A stretch of DNA of 12,059 bases from the NCBI GenBank assembly GCA_946618265.1, contig CAMOLA010000062.1, positions 1 through 12,059 on the forward strand. Direction: 5' to 3'. A model generated the notes under the pieces. That model was not told the DNA's origin and made no database searches. It worked only from the letters and a program-made list of their open reading frames with translations. The stretch comes from an uncultured Eggerthellaceae bacterium (GTDB lineage: Bacteria; Actinomycetota; Coriobacteriia; Coriobacteriales; Eggerthellaceae). Made by a program: the position numbers and the translations under genes. This document shows positions 1-7,307 of this stretch, one piece after another. Within the stretch, counting starts at the first letter, position 1, and the number at the start of each line of letters is the position of its first letter.

Positions 1-1376
1 GCCATGAGCACGCCCCAGAAGATCTTCTTGAACACCGGCGGGTTCGTGTTGCCGAACGACGTGAGCATCGACACCACGTAGGTGGCCGAGTTGGCCGATG
101 TCACGAAGAAGCCGAACAACAGCACCAGGGCGATAATCGAGAGCGCAAACCCGAATTCGTATTGGCCGAACACGAAGAACGGCGCGGTTTCGGGTGATGC
201 CACGATGGCGCCGAGCTGTTCGGCCCCGAGGCCGCCAGCGGCGCCAAACGCAGTGCCGCCCAGAATCGAGAACCAGATGAGGCTGACCACAGTGGGGGAC
301 ACCATGCAACCGAGCACGAATTCGCGAATCGTGCGCCCGCGAGAAATACGGGCCAGGAAGATGCCCACGAACGGCGCCCACGACAACCACCACGCCCAGT
401 AGAACACGCGCCAGCCGCGAACCCAGCTCGTATCGCCGTTGTCGGCAGCCAGCCGGAAGCTGTCCTGGATGAAATTGGCCACCCATGCACCCACGCCCGC
501 CATTAAGTCGCGCACGATGTCGATGCTCGGGCCAATGACGAACGCCGCTACGAGCAGGACAACGCAGAGCACGAGCGTCGTGTTGGAAAGCGCCTGCATG
601 CCGCGCTCGATGCCGCTGACGACGCTCCAGGTGTACACGATGCAGGTCATGCCTATGATCGTGGCCCAGGTGTATACCTGACTGGGTATGCCGAACAGGT
701 AATCGAGCCCGCTCGAGATTTGCAAGCAACCCATGCCGAACGACGTGGCCACGCCCATGACGGTGAGCATGGCAGCATAGATGTCGATGACGATGCCGAT
801 GGCTCCATGCGCCTGCTTCTTGATGACTGGCTCGAGCGTGCTGCTGACAAGTGACTTCTTGTGGCACCGAAATGCGAAGTAGCCCAATGCCAGACCGACG
901 ATGGCGTAGCTTCCCCATGGGTGCAATCCCCAATGCATGAAGCACGAGCGCAGCGAGAACGTAAGCGCTTCGTCGGTCATGGGGTCGATGCCTGCCATGG
1001 GAGCCGCGTAGTGCGAAAGCGGCTCGGCTGTGCCCCAAAACACAAGGCCGACGCCCATACCCGCCGAAAACAACATGGCGAACCAGCCAAGCGTGCTCAG
1101 CGTGGGCTTTTCGTCATCGGCGCCGAGCTTCGTCGTGCCATAGGGGCTTACGGCAAGTCCCAAGGCGAATAAGACGAACAGGGACATGCCGAAGATATAG
1201 AGCCAGTCGAAATTCGACGTGAGGACGCCCATGGCTGCGTTGGCGGCGGCGGCGAACGAGTCGCCCGCGGCCAGGCACCAAATGACGAGGGCCAAGGTTA
1301 ACGCGACCGACGCGACGAATACGGCGTTTTTACGAATGGCGCTCAGCAAACCCTCGTTGTTTTCATTGTTGTCCAT
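1..1376 (-). CDS. BCCT-family betaine/carnitine/choline transporter, 3' end beyond the window
   Basis: Membrane importer of quaternary ammonium compounds (glycine betaine, carnitine or choline type). The frame opens with ATG at 1376 (MDNNENNEGLLSAIRK) and stays open for about 458 residues to the window edge; family members are usually 500 or more, so roughly the last 50-60 residues are missing. Visible BCCT hallmarks are SAGMGVGLVFWGTAEP (about residues 103-118, the glycine-rich TM3 segment), FMHWGLHPW (about 145-153), the aromatic box YWAWWLSW followed by ARISRGRTIRE (about 325-351), and TSANSATYVVSML (about 425-438). A GGGGA stretch lies 9 nt before the ATG. It is the last gene seen of the minus-strand cluster, 171 bp after the cupin gene, so co-transcription is likely but not proven. 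The GMGVG glycine motif resembles sodium-coupled BetP-type members, but substrate and coupling ion cannot be assigned. Confidence 0.93.
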   Translation of the reverse strand, partial: MDNNENNEGLLSAIRKNAVFVASVALTLALVIWCLAAGDSFAAAANAAMGVLTSNFDWLYIFGMSLFVLFALGLAVSPYGTTKLGADDEKPTLSTLGWFAMLFSAGMGVGLVFWGTAEPLSHYAAPMAGIDPMTDEALTFSLRSCFMHWGLHPWGSYAIVGLALGYFAFRCHKKSLVSSTLEPVIKKQAHGAIGIVIDIYAAMLTVMGVATSFGMGCLQISSGLDYLFGIPSQVYTWATIIGMTCIVYTWSVVSGIERGMQALSNTTLVLCVVLLVAAFVIGPSIDIVRDLMAGVGAWVANFIQDSFRLAADNGDTSWVRGWRVFYWAWWLSWAPFVGIFLARISRGRTIREFVLGCMVSPTVVSLIWFSILGGTAFGAAGGLGAEQLGAIVASPETAPFFVFGQYEFGFALSIIALVLLFGFFVTSANSATYVVSMLTSFGNTNPPVFKKIFWGVLM

Positions 1377-1505
1377 GTTCGACCATCCCCAGAGAAATAG
1401 TTCTGCATGTGGTGCAGCCTGGTCGTTTTCGATTGAGTGAAACGCGCTCCTGGCTGAATGCGGTACGCCTTCAATTGATGGGTTGGGTATTGCGCGTGTT
1501 ATCCC

Positions 1506-1539
1506 GGGCGGGACGGCGTCAAGGTGCGCCATCCCGCCC
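1506..1539 (-). other. Intercistronic hairpin after the cupin gene
   Basis: An inverted repeat pairs 1506-1513 (GGGCGGGA) with 1532-1539 (TCCCGCCC). After one C/A mismatch it continues with GGCG 1515-1518 against CGCC 1527-1530, leaving an 8-nt loop. It starts 8 nt past the cupin stop codon on the minus strand. No T-run follows in the direction of transcription, so it is not a classical intrinsic terminator. It may slow 3' decay of the upstream message or reduce readthrough into the BCCT gene. The rest of the 1377-1547 gap shows no convincing promoter. Confidence 0.6.
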
Positions 1540-1547
1540 TCAACGTG

Positions 1548-2483
1548 TTAGAAATCGCTCAAGAGCATATCCGTGCGATCGGTCGGAACGACGAGCGGCA
1601 CGTCGGCGAGTTCGTAGCGCACATAGGCGTTGCCCGTGACCTCGGTGTTGCAGCAATAGATCGCTTGCAACGGCTTGATCGCATCGTTCACCATGCCGTG
1701 CATGCAGTTGCGCGGCGCATAGACCATCGAGCCTGGCGTAACCTTGTAAATGCCATCGCCTGCGTACATCGTGCCCTCGCCCTGCAGGAAGAAGAAGAAT
1801 TCGGACTGCTCGTGGTAATGGGGCGTATAACGGCAGTTCGACCGGAGGAACGTGCGACCCCACCACATTTCGGGAGCTCCCTTCTCGGCATCGTAATACG
1901 CCTGGAAGCTCAATGAACGGGAGCCTTGCGCGGCTTCCACCATGATATAGGGATCGGCGTCGCCCGCGCACGCCCAACGGAATCCCTCGCCCTCCATGCC
2001 CGGCGTCATGAGATTGGACGGGCAATTAGGTTGGAAGTACGCCTTGTACTCGTCTTCGGGGACGTCCTCGAAGACGAGGTTTTCGCCGATCTCGTTTTCG
2101 ACGGCGAACGTGTAGAGGAACTCGACCCCCTCGTCACCCGACGCCTCGTAGGCCCAGGGAACACCTGCCGGGAAGTAGTTCGACGCTTCGGCGGCGAGTT
2201 CGAGCCGTTGACGGCCTAGGCGCGCCCACACCTGCCCTTTGAGGATGTGGGTGCATATGGCGAGATTGGCCTTGCGCACGGGAAGGCTAACCCCTGGATC
2301 GAGCTGAGCTACGCCGGCATAGTATTCGACCTTCTGCGTGATGCTGCCAGCGCTTACGCCTGCCGCTTGGACATCCTCGGCGCACAAGAGGCGCTTTACG
2401 CGGAACCCTTCGCTTATCTCGATCCACTCGTGGTCGTCGACGTGGGTGATATACGCTTTCATCTGCATTGCTGGATGTGTCAT
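1548..2483 (-). CDS. Two-domain cupin protein, probable metal-binding enzyme of unknown reaction
   Basis: A 311-residue bicupin. The C-terminal domain keeps a full metal site: HYHEQSE gives H222, H224 and E228 with the following glycine, and APRNCMHGMVN supplies H262, matching the 3-His/1-Glu pattern of cupin motifs 1 and 2. The N-terminal domain (about 60-125) has the cupin-like spacing but lacks the HxH pair, so it is probably structural or substrate-binding. No signal peptide or membrane segment is seen, so it should be cytoplasmic. Start ATG at 2483 is chosen because GAAAGG lies 9 nt upstream; internal ATGs at codons 6 and 8 are less well placed. It lies between a methyltransferase and a BCCT transporter gene, suggesting it acts on the same methylated compound or its demethylated product. 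Bicupins include dioxygenases, isomerases, lyases and aminohydrolases, and the sequence alone does not choose among them. Confidence 0.85.
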   Translation of the reverse strand: MTHPAMQMKAYITHVDDHEWIEISEGFRVKRLLCAEDVQAAGVSAGSITQKVEYYAGVAQLDPGVSLPVRKANLAICTHILKGQVWARLGRQRLELAAEASNYFPAGVPWAYEASGDEGVEFLYTFAVENEIGENLVFEDVPEDEYKAYFQPNCPSNLMTPGMEGEGFRWACAGDADPYIMVEAAQGSRSLSFQAYYDAEKGAPEMWWGRTFLRSNCRYTPHYHEQSEFFFFLQGEGTMYAGDGIYKVTPGSMVYAPRNCMHGMVNDAIKPLQAIYCCNTEVTGNAYVRYELADVPLVVPTDRTDMLLSDF

Positions 2484-2555
2484 GATGCACGACCTTTCGT
2501 AAAAACGGGGTGGCTGGATGCAACTGATTGGTTAAACCCGTGTTCTCCACACGAA

Positions 2556-2592
2556 GACCGCCTGCGCCAGCGTGCTGCTGGCGCAGGCGGTC
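2556..2592 (-). other. Perfect 16-bp intercistronic hairpin after the methyltransferase gene
   Basis: Positions 2556-2571 (GACCGCCTGCGCCAGC) pair perfectly with 2577-2592 around a 5-nt loop. The hairpin begins 9 nt beyond the stop codon of the MttB-family gene and lies about 70 nt before the cupin start. There is no run of T after it on the minus strand, so full termination is doubtful. An mRNA-stabilising or processing element, or a partial terminator that lowers expression of the downstream cupin and transporter, fits better. Confidence 0.75.
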
Positions 2593-2601
2593 GGCATTCG
2601 T

Positions 2602-4062
2602 TTAGTGCAGGACCTTGGTCGCTATCATTTCGTCTATCATGTCCAGCGTAGCGCGGTCGGTGCCAGCCTCGCACAGGATGTCTTTCACCTGGTTGCGCAT
2701 CTCGTCGGTCACCTCGGGCTGCTCGTAGTCCTCCATGAGCTTGTTGTAGTAGCGGTCCAGCTTCACGTAGATCTGGTTGTTGATGTCGGACACGGGGCCG
2801 CGCGATCCGATGACGGGAGCCACGATTTCGCGGCAGTGCTCGAAGGTGTGGTCGGACGTGAGGAACTCGCCGTCGTGGTCGCAATCGATGATCTCATCCA
2901 TCGGGATCGTCTCCTCGTCGACGACCAACGGCACGTTGAACAGGCGCTCGCAGTAGTTGATGCACTCGAAGTCCTGGAGGATCTTGTCGTAGGACGTGGT
3001 GACGTAGCCGTTCAGGACGCCTGCGGCGTGAATCATGTAGTTGTCGCGGGCCTGGTAGCAGGCGGCCAGCGTCATGAACGACTCGATGCCGCTTTGCGTG
3101 TCGATCGTCTTGGAGTCGGTGATGGCGCCGCCGCCGCGGAACGGCAGGTGGTAGAAACGCGCCATCTCCTGGGCGTAGATGTACATGAGCGCGGATTCGG
3201 GTGCGCCGCCGGCGATCTGGCCGGTGGCCATGTCTGCCTGCGGGGACTGCGAGCCGTAGCACACCGGCGCGCCCGGGTTGATCATCTGGCAGAGCGCGAT
3301 GGTCGAGAGCACCTCGGCATTGGTGTAGACAATCGGACCGATGGCCGAGACGGGTGCCGTCGAACCGGCCATGGCGCACGAAGAGATGGCGGTCGCCTGG
3401 CCCCACTTCGCGAACACCTCCATGGCCTCGAACATGTTCTCGGAGAACGCGAGCGGCGTGATGACGTCGATGATGGTGTTCGCGCAGGGATGAGTGCGCA
3501 GGTACTCCTCGCCGCCGACCGTAACGGCCAGAGCCTTCATCATGGCCTCGAACTGGGCGGTGCCGCCCTCGCCGACGAGAAGCTGGCCCTTGTCGGAAGC
3601 CATGAGCGATGCGTAGGTCATGCACATGTTCGAGGTGTGCGTGTCGACGTCGTTCGGCTGGATTACAAGGGAGCCGTTGGTGTGGAAGTAGGGGTTCGCG
3701 TGGAAGAGCTTCATGATGTTAACGTAGTCTTGCATGGTGCCGGGACGCACGCTGCCGTCGCGCTCGACCATGTTGGGCATGCCGTAACCTGGAGCGAGGT
3801 TGACGTCCTCTCCGCCTACGTGGATGTTGTGCTCGGGATTGCGGGCATAGATCGTGAACTCTTCGGGAGCCTTGGAAATCCATTCCATGATCTGCTCTTC
3901 GGTCCAATAGGCTACTTCGCCTTCGACGCGCACGCCGTGGGCGGCAGCGATCTCGCGTGCCCTGGGATGATGGTAGAGCATGCCGATTTCGGAGAGCATC
4001 TTCATCGAGGCGTCGTGGACGGCCTGCTTCTGCTCTTGCGTCATGAGATTCGTGAATGCCAT
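2602..4062 (-). CDS. MttB-family (trimethylamine methyltransferase-like) corrinoid methyltransferase, non-pyrrolysine type
   Basis: A 486-residue TIM-barrel methyltransferase of the MttB superfamily. It should move a methyl group from a methylated amine to a corrinoid protein. Family features are the N-terminal MLSEIG helix followed by a GV-VEGEVAYW segment (about 22-53), AGSTAPVS (232-239) and the conserved GGGAITDSKTIDTQSGIE block (310-327). The frame runs full length to a TAA with no in-frame TAG, so unlike archaeal MttB it needs no pyrrolysine. This places it with glycine-betaine, proline-betaine or carnitine demethylases such as MtgB, MtpB and MtcB rather than true trimethylamine MttB. 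The AAGGAGAGG Shine-Dalgarno 6 nt before ATG 4062 is strong. It sits between the MFS and cupin genes. No corrinoid protein gene is adjacent, which is unusual for this family. The exact substrate is unknown. Confidence 0.93.
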   Translation of the reverse strand: MAFTNLMTQEQKQAVHDASMKMLSEIGMLYHHPRAREIAAAHGVRVEGEVAYWTEEQIMEWISKAPEEFTIYARNPEHNIHVGGEDVNLAPGYGMPNMVERDGSVRPGTMQDYVNIMKLFHANPYFHTNGSLVIQPNDVDTHTSNMCMTYASLMASDKGQLLVGEGGTAQFEAMMKALAVTVGGEEYLRTHPCANTIIDVITPLAFSENMFEAMEVFAKWGQATAISSCAMAGSTAPVSAIGPIVYTNAEVLSTIALCQMINPGAPVCYGSQSPQADMATGQIAGGAPESALMYIYAQEMARFYHLPFRGGGAITDSKTIDTQSGIESFMTLAACYQARDNYMIHAAGVLNGYVTTSYDKILQDFECINYCERLFNVPLVVDEETIPMDEIIDCDHDGEFLTSDHTFEHCREIVAPVIGSRGPVSDINNQIYVKLDRYYNKLMEDYEQPEVTDEMRNQVKDILCEAGTDRATLDMIDEMIATKVLH

Positions 4063-4117
4063 GGTGGTTCCTCTCCTTTTTCAATCCTTTGATTTCTTTG
4101 AAATTCGCCTTGCTTCG

Positions 4118-4148
4118 CGCTCGGAGCTTTTGGGATCCGCTTCGAGCG
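4118..4148 (-). other. Intercistronic hairpin between MFS and methyltransferase genes
   Basis: CGCTCGGAGC (4118-4127) pairs with GCTTCGAGCG (4139-4148) with one mismatch and an 11-nt loop. It lies about 25 nt past the MFS stop codon, before the strong ribosome-binding site of the methyltransferase. No T-run follows on the minus strand. It is the first of three hairpins placed after successive genes of this cluster. Confidence 0.55.
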
Positions 4149-4173
4149 GTAATGCCTTTAATTCAGGAGCCGC

Positions 4174-5484
4174 CTATACAGCTGCGCCATCAACCTCCGC
4201 CTGCTTCTTCTTTGCGTAGCGGTAGGCCACGAAGCACGCCACGACGCCGATGATGCAACACGCGATGGCGTAGATCCAGATGTAGGTGAATCCCGTCGTG
4301 CCCGACGTGTCGAGCCAGATGCCTGCGAGCTTCGAGAAGAAGACGTCGGGAGTGTAGCCGAGGAACGACACGATTCCGGCCGCGATGCCCGTCAGATGCA
4401 CGGGAATGCGCATTTCGGAAAGCGTGGCGAAGTACAGGCCGCGCATGCCGGTGTAGAAGAACGCGAAGATGAAGATGATGCCGATGCCGATGCCAGGAGT
4501 TTGGCCGAGCAGCATGAGCAGCGCGATGACGACGCCGGTAATACCCAGGTAAATGCCGAGCGTCTTGATTTCGGACTTGAAGGCCAGCGCTACGAAACCG
4601 ATGATGAGCGTTGAGAGAGCGGCTATGATGTAGTTGCGGATAACCGCGAAAGAGCTCGCGGTGGTTGGATCGATGCCGAGCACTTGTACGGTATAGGTGC
4701 CCAGGTAGCCGCTTGCAGCAGCCGTAACCGAATAGCCGCAGAACAGGATGACTACGCCGAGCCATACGGCTGGGAGCTTGAGGGCGTCGAGCGCGAACTT
4801 GAACGAGAACGGCACCTGCTCGGCATCGTCGGCTTCCTCGTTGCCGATGAGGTTTTTGGGGATGAGGATGAAGCAGATGATGCTGAGGACCAAGAAGATT
4901 GCCGCATTGATGTAGAGCAGCATGCTGAACTGCTGACCGACGAGCGTCGGGTCGATGACGCTATCAGGCAAGATGGCCTTGTTGAGCAGGCCGACGCCTA
5001 AAAAGCCCATGATCGTGCCGATGATGCCGCGAATGAATTCGGATGTCGAGAACATGCGTCCTTGTTCGTGAGCGTTGCCCATCTTGCGCGTCGTCTTGAG
5101 GTATGCCGACCACATCGTGCCCACGCCGAGTGCCATGAGTCCATGCGCGAGAAGGATTTGCGTGGCATCTGGCAAGAGGGCGAACCAGAACGTGCCGAGC
5201 GCCAGGAAGACGCCGCCAAGAGACACGAGGTTGCGTTCGCGGAACTTGTCAGCCAAAATGCCGCCCACGATGTACATGACCATCGACACGACGCCGACGA
5301 TCGCGCCCGTGTTGCCGATGAACTCGTTGACGTTGGCGGCATCTACGATCGGCTTGTACTGCGTAAACACGATGACCATCTGGTCGTAGTAGTTGAAGCG
5401 AATATAAGGCGTGTAAACCATCGTTCCCGACAGCAATGACAGGAAGACCAATACGATCCAGCGTTTCATGCCCTGTACTTTCAC
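4174..5484 (-). CDS. Major facilitator superfamily (MFS) transporter
   Basis: A 436-residue, strongly hydrophobic protein with about 12 predicted membrane segments in two halves split by a charged central stretch (IPKNLIGNEEADDAEQ). The loop after TM2 reads GGILADKFRERN (about 74-85), the MFS motif A. A short basic C-terminus (YRYAKKKQAEVDG) should face the cytoplasm. The start is GTG at 5484, because AAAGGAG lies 6 nt upstream; the internal ATG at 5469 has no comparable site. It is the first gene of the minus-strand cluster, about 40 nt below the predicted MerR-type promoter. It probably imports the substrate or exports a product of the pathway. Having both an MFS and a BCCT carrier in one operon suggests that two different compounds cross the membrane. 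Substrate not assignable. Confidence 0.9.
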   Translation of the reverse strand: MKVQGMKRWIVLVFLSLLSGTMVYTPYIRFNYYDQMVIVFTQYKPIVDAANVNEFIGNTGAIVGVVSMVMYIVGGILADKFRERNLVSLGGVFLALGTFWFALLPDATQILLAHGLMALGVGTMWSAYLKTTRKMGNAHEQGRMFSTSEFIRGIIGTIMGFLGVGLLNKAILPDSVIDPTLVGQQFSMLLYINAAIFLVLSIICFILIPKNLIGNEEADDAEQVPFSFKFALDALKLPAVWLGVVILFCGYSVTAAASGYLGTYTVQVLGIDPTTASSFAVIRNYIIAALSTLIIGFVALAFKSEIKTLGIYLGITGVVIALLMLLGQTPGIGIGIIFIFAFFYTGMRGLYFATLSEMRIPVHLTGIAAGIVSFLGYTPDVFFSKLAGIWLDTSGTTGFTYIWIYAIACCIIGVVACFVAYRYAKKKQAEVDGAAV

Positions 5485-5532
5485 TATCCGCTCCTTTCAT
5501 GCAAACCATTGAGGAAAACCGAAGCCTATTCG

Positions 5533-5563
5533 ATTTAACGGCGCGCCGTAAGGATTTGGTCAA
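5533..5563 (-). promoter_or_regulatory. Predicted MerR-type promoter/operator of the MFS-mttB-cupin-BCCT operon
   Basis: On the minus strand, TTGACC (5558-5563, -35) and TTAAAT (5533-5538, -10) are separated by 19 bp, longer than the usual 17 and typical of promoters that MerR proteins activate by untwisting DNA. The perfect 12-bp palindrome ACGGCGCGCCGT (5538-5549) lies almost wholly inside the spacer, shifted toward the -10. Transcription would start near 5525, giving a leader of about 40 nt before the GTG at 5484. The divergent gene encodes a MerR-family protein, which supports the reading. The -10 is a poor match by itself, as expected if activation is needed. Confidence 0.5.
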
Positions 5564-5762
5564 GGGGTTTTTAAAACTGTTTTTCTAATTATCCAAATTA
5601 ATATGATGAACAGGAAATATGTATTGAATTATCCATTTGTTCCCACTCATGCGTGCTTGTAATTCTTGTATTACCCTCGCAAATCGGCTCAAAAAACCGC
5701 TCCCTAAGGTATCGGTTGGTCTAGTAGAATAGGATTGGAGCGATATGTGGAAGGATTCGCGT
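5564..5762. other. AT-rich divergent intergenic region
   Basis: This stretch separates the operon promoter from the merR-type gene and is clearly richer in A and T than the coding DNA around it. It contains a 9-bp direct repeat, AATTATCCA, at 5587-5595 and 5627-5635 (40 bp apart). A -10-like TAGAAT lies at 5725-5730, shortly before the regulator, without a good -35 at normal spacing. No terminator or open frame worth calling was seen. Confidence 0.5.
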
Positions 5763-6629
5763 ATGAGAGACAAAATGCTGCGTTCTGGGGAGTTCGCGAG
5801 AATGGCGGGCGTTACGAAGAAGGCCCTGCAGGTGTACATGGACAAGGGCATACTCATCCCCGACGCCGTCGACATGTCCAACGGATACCGTTATTACGCC
5901 AAAGAGCGCAGCGCTCAAATAGAGGAAATCTTGAAGATGCGAGAAGTGGGGCTTTCGCTCGACGATATAAAAGACGTGCTCGACCGCAAGGATCCGTTGC
6001 TCTATCTGGATATCCTTCACAAGCGTCTCGATCAGGTTGATGCGACCATAGCCCAACTCGAACAGGATCGCGCCATCCTTCGGGCGCGCATCGAGAACCA
6101 GACCATGTTCCTGAACCCCCCGGCGTTGCACCACTGCTTCGTGGAATACCAGCCCCGCCGGGCTTACGTTCGCTTTCCCATCGACTCGTATCTCGCTGCA
6201 AAGGATGCCGGTACGGGCTGGTACGACGCACTCGAGTCGGTAAGGGATGCGTTCAGGCGTCGGGGCGTTTCGGTCAAGTATTTCAAGAACGTCGGGGCAA
6301 TCTTCGACATGGATGAGCTGAAGCGGGGCCGTATCATCTACTCGCATGCCGCCATATGGCCCGAGGACGTTTCGGTTTTCGACGATGTCGAGTATCTCGA
6401 GGCGGGCTATTACGCATCGATGTACGACCAACGCTACATGAGCGACGGTCAGGCAATATCAAAGGCCGTCCAAACCCTCATGGACTTCGTGAATGCCAGC
6501 GACTACGCCGTTTGCGGCGACTACTTCGAGGAATGCGTCGCCGAAACGACGATGTTCGACTTCAACCGCATGCTCTATGTCGTGAAAGAGCAAGTTCCCA
6601 TCGTGCTCGACCCGCAGTCGGAACGATAA
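5763..6629 (+). CDS. MerR-family transcriptional regulator with C-terminal effector-binding domain
   Basis: A DNA-binding regulator likely to sense a ligand tied to the divergent operon. The N-terminal winged helix-turn-helix reads MLRSGEFARMAGVTKKALQVY (from about residue 5), followed by the MerR wing SNGYRYY and the second helical part with REVGLSLDDIKDVLDRKDP. A helical dimerisation stretch (KRLDQVDATIAQLEQDRAIL) leads to a C-terminal domain of about 160 residues resembling GyrI-like/BmrR-type effector domains. From this start the protein has 288 residues. ATG 5763 is preferred because GGAAGGA lies 7 nt upstream; ATG 5745, six codons earlier, has only GGAG at 4 nt. It is transcribed away from the MFS gene. 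The gene stops at 6629, facing the BCCT remnant. The inducer is unknown, but a methylated amine would fit. Confidence 0.9.
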   Translation: MRDKMLRSGEFARMAGVTKKALQVYMDKGILIPDAVDMSNGYRYYAKERSAQIEEILKMREVGLSLDDIKDVLDRKDPLLYLDILHKRLDQVDATIAQLEQDRAILRARIENQTMFLNPPALHHCFVEYQPRRAYVRFPIDSYLAAKDAGTGWYDALESVRDAFRRRGVSVKYFKNVGAIFDMDELKRGRIIYSHAAIWPEDVSVFDDVEYLEAGYYASMYDQRYMSDGQAISKAVQTLMDFVNASDYAVCGDYFEECVAETTMFDFNRMLYVVKEQVPIVLDPQSER

Positions 6630-6659
6630 CCTCGTGGCGGGCGGCGATGGCTTGCTGCG

Positions 6660-7307
6660 CTAAAGCAGCTCGCGGGCGGCGGCTTTCACGCGCTCGTCGA
6701 ACTCCGCTTGCTCCCGGGCCCGTTCTTCGGCAAGCTCCTCCTGGTACGTGACGTCATACTTCTCCCGGTGGAACAGGAACTTGAACACGGACAGGCACAT
6801 GAGCAGCAAGACGATGGCCACGGGGAACGCCACGACCACCATGCATTCGCTCAGGGCATCGTAGCCGCCCGCGAACAGCAGCAACAAGGTCAACGCGCCC
6901 ATGAACACGGCCACGATGATGTTGAGTACCTTGGGGACGCGGGTCTTCGACGCGTCGATTTCGGTCTTCTTCATGAGCAGCATGGGGAAGGAGAACGCCA
7001 CGCCATCCGAGAACGTGAGGAACGTGAGCACGGCCAACACGATGAAGAACCACTTGAAGAAACCGCCGGCCGGCAGCATGTCGAGGAAGGCGAACGTCGA
7101 TATGCCATCGCCGAACTGCTGGATGACCTGGTACAGGTCGCTACCGTTCAGGATGGCGAGCATGGTCGTGCCGCCGAAGATCGTGTACCACACGCAGTTC
7201 ACGCATGCGGGCAATAGGCAGTTGTACACGATGAACTCGCGCAGCGTGCGCCCGTACCCCAACGTGACGTAGAAGAGGGCGCCGATCATGGCGGGCGCTA
7301 TGTTCCA
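6660..7307 (-). pseudogene. C-terminal remnant of a second BCCT transporter
   Basis: The translated fragment begins at TWNIAPAMIGALFYVTLGYG and continues through GRTLREFIVYN, GGFFKWFFIVLAVLTFLTF and FSDGVAFSFPMLLMKK to a charged tail ending VKAAARELL and a TAG stop. It aligns with the second half of BCCT proteins (TM8 to the C-terminus), with GRTLREF matching the family GRTIRE loop. The first half, including the glycine motif and TM4 aromatics, is absent. Upstream of about 7307 the same frame stays open to 7523, but there it only reads antisense to a methyltransferase fragment. No Shine-Dalgarno is seen near internal ATGs. The remaining part is free of stops and frameshifts, so the truncation may be recent. 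The TM8 aromatic box WxWWxxW and the SANSA motif are replaced (TWNIAP and SDGVAF), suggesting a divergent subfamily. Confidence 0.75.

Noticed and set aside
2602..4062. Pyrrolysine (in-frame TAG) in the MttB-family gene
   Set aside because: The frame is uninterrupted over the full family length and ends in TAA, so no amber readthrough is required.
2572..4092. A 506-residue open frame on the plus strand
   Set aside because: It is the antisense shadow of the MttB-family gene at 2602-4062, rich in H, V, D and G with no recognisable domain. The minus-strand protein has clear family motifs and a strong ribosome-binding site.
6654..6669. Hairpin GCTGC-N6-GCAGC between the merR-type gene and the BCCT remnant as a convergent terminator
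   Set aside because: The stem is only 5 bp, has no T-run on either side, and overlaps the end of the BCCT remnant's reading frame.
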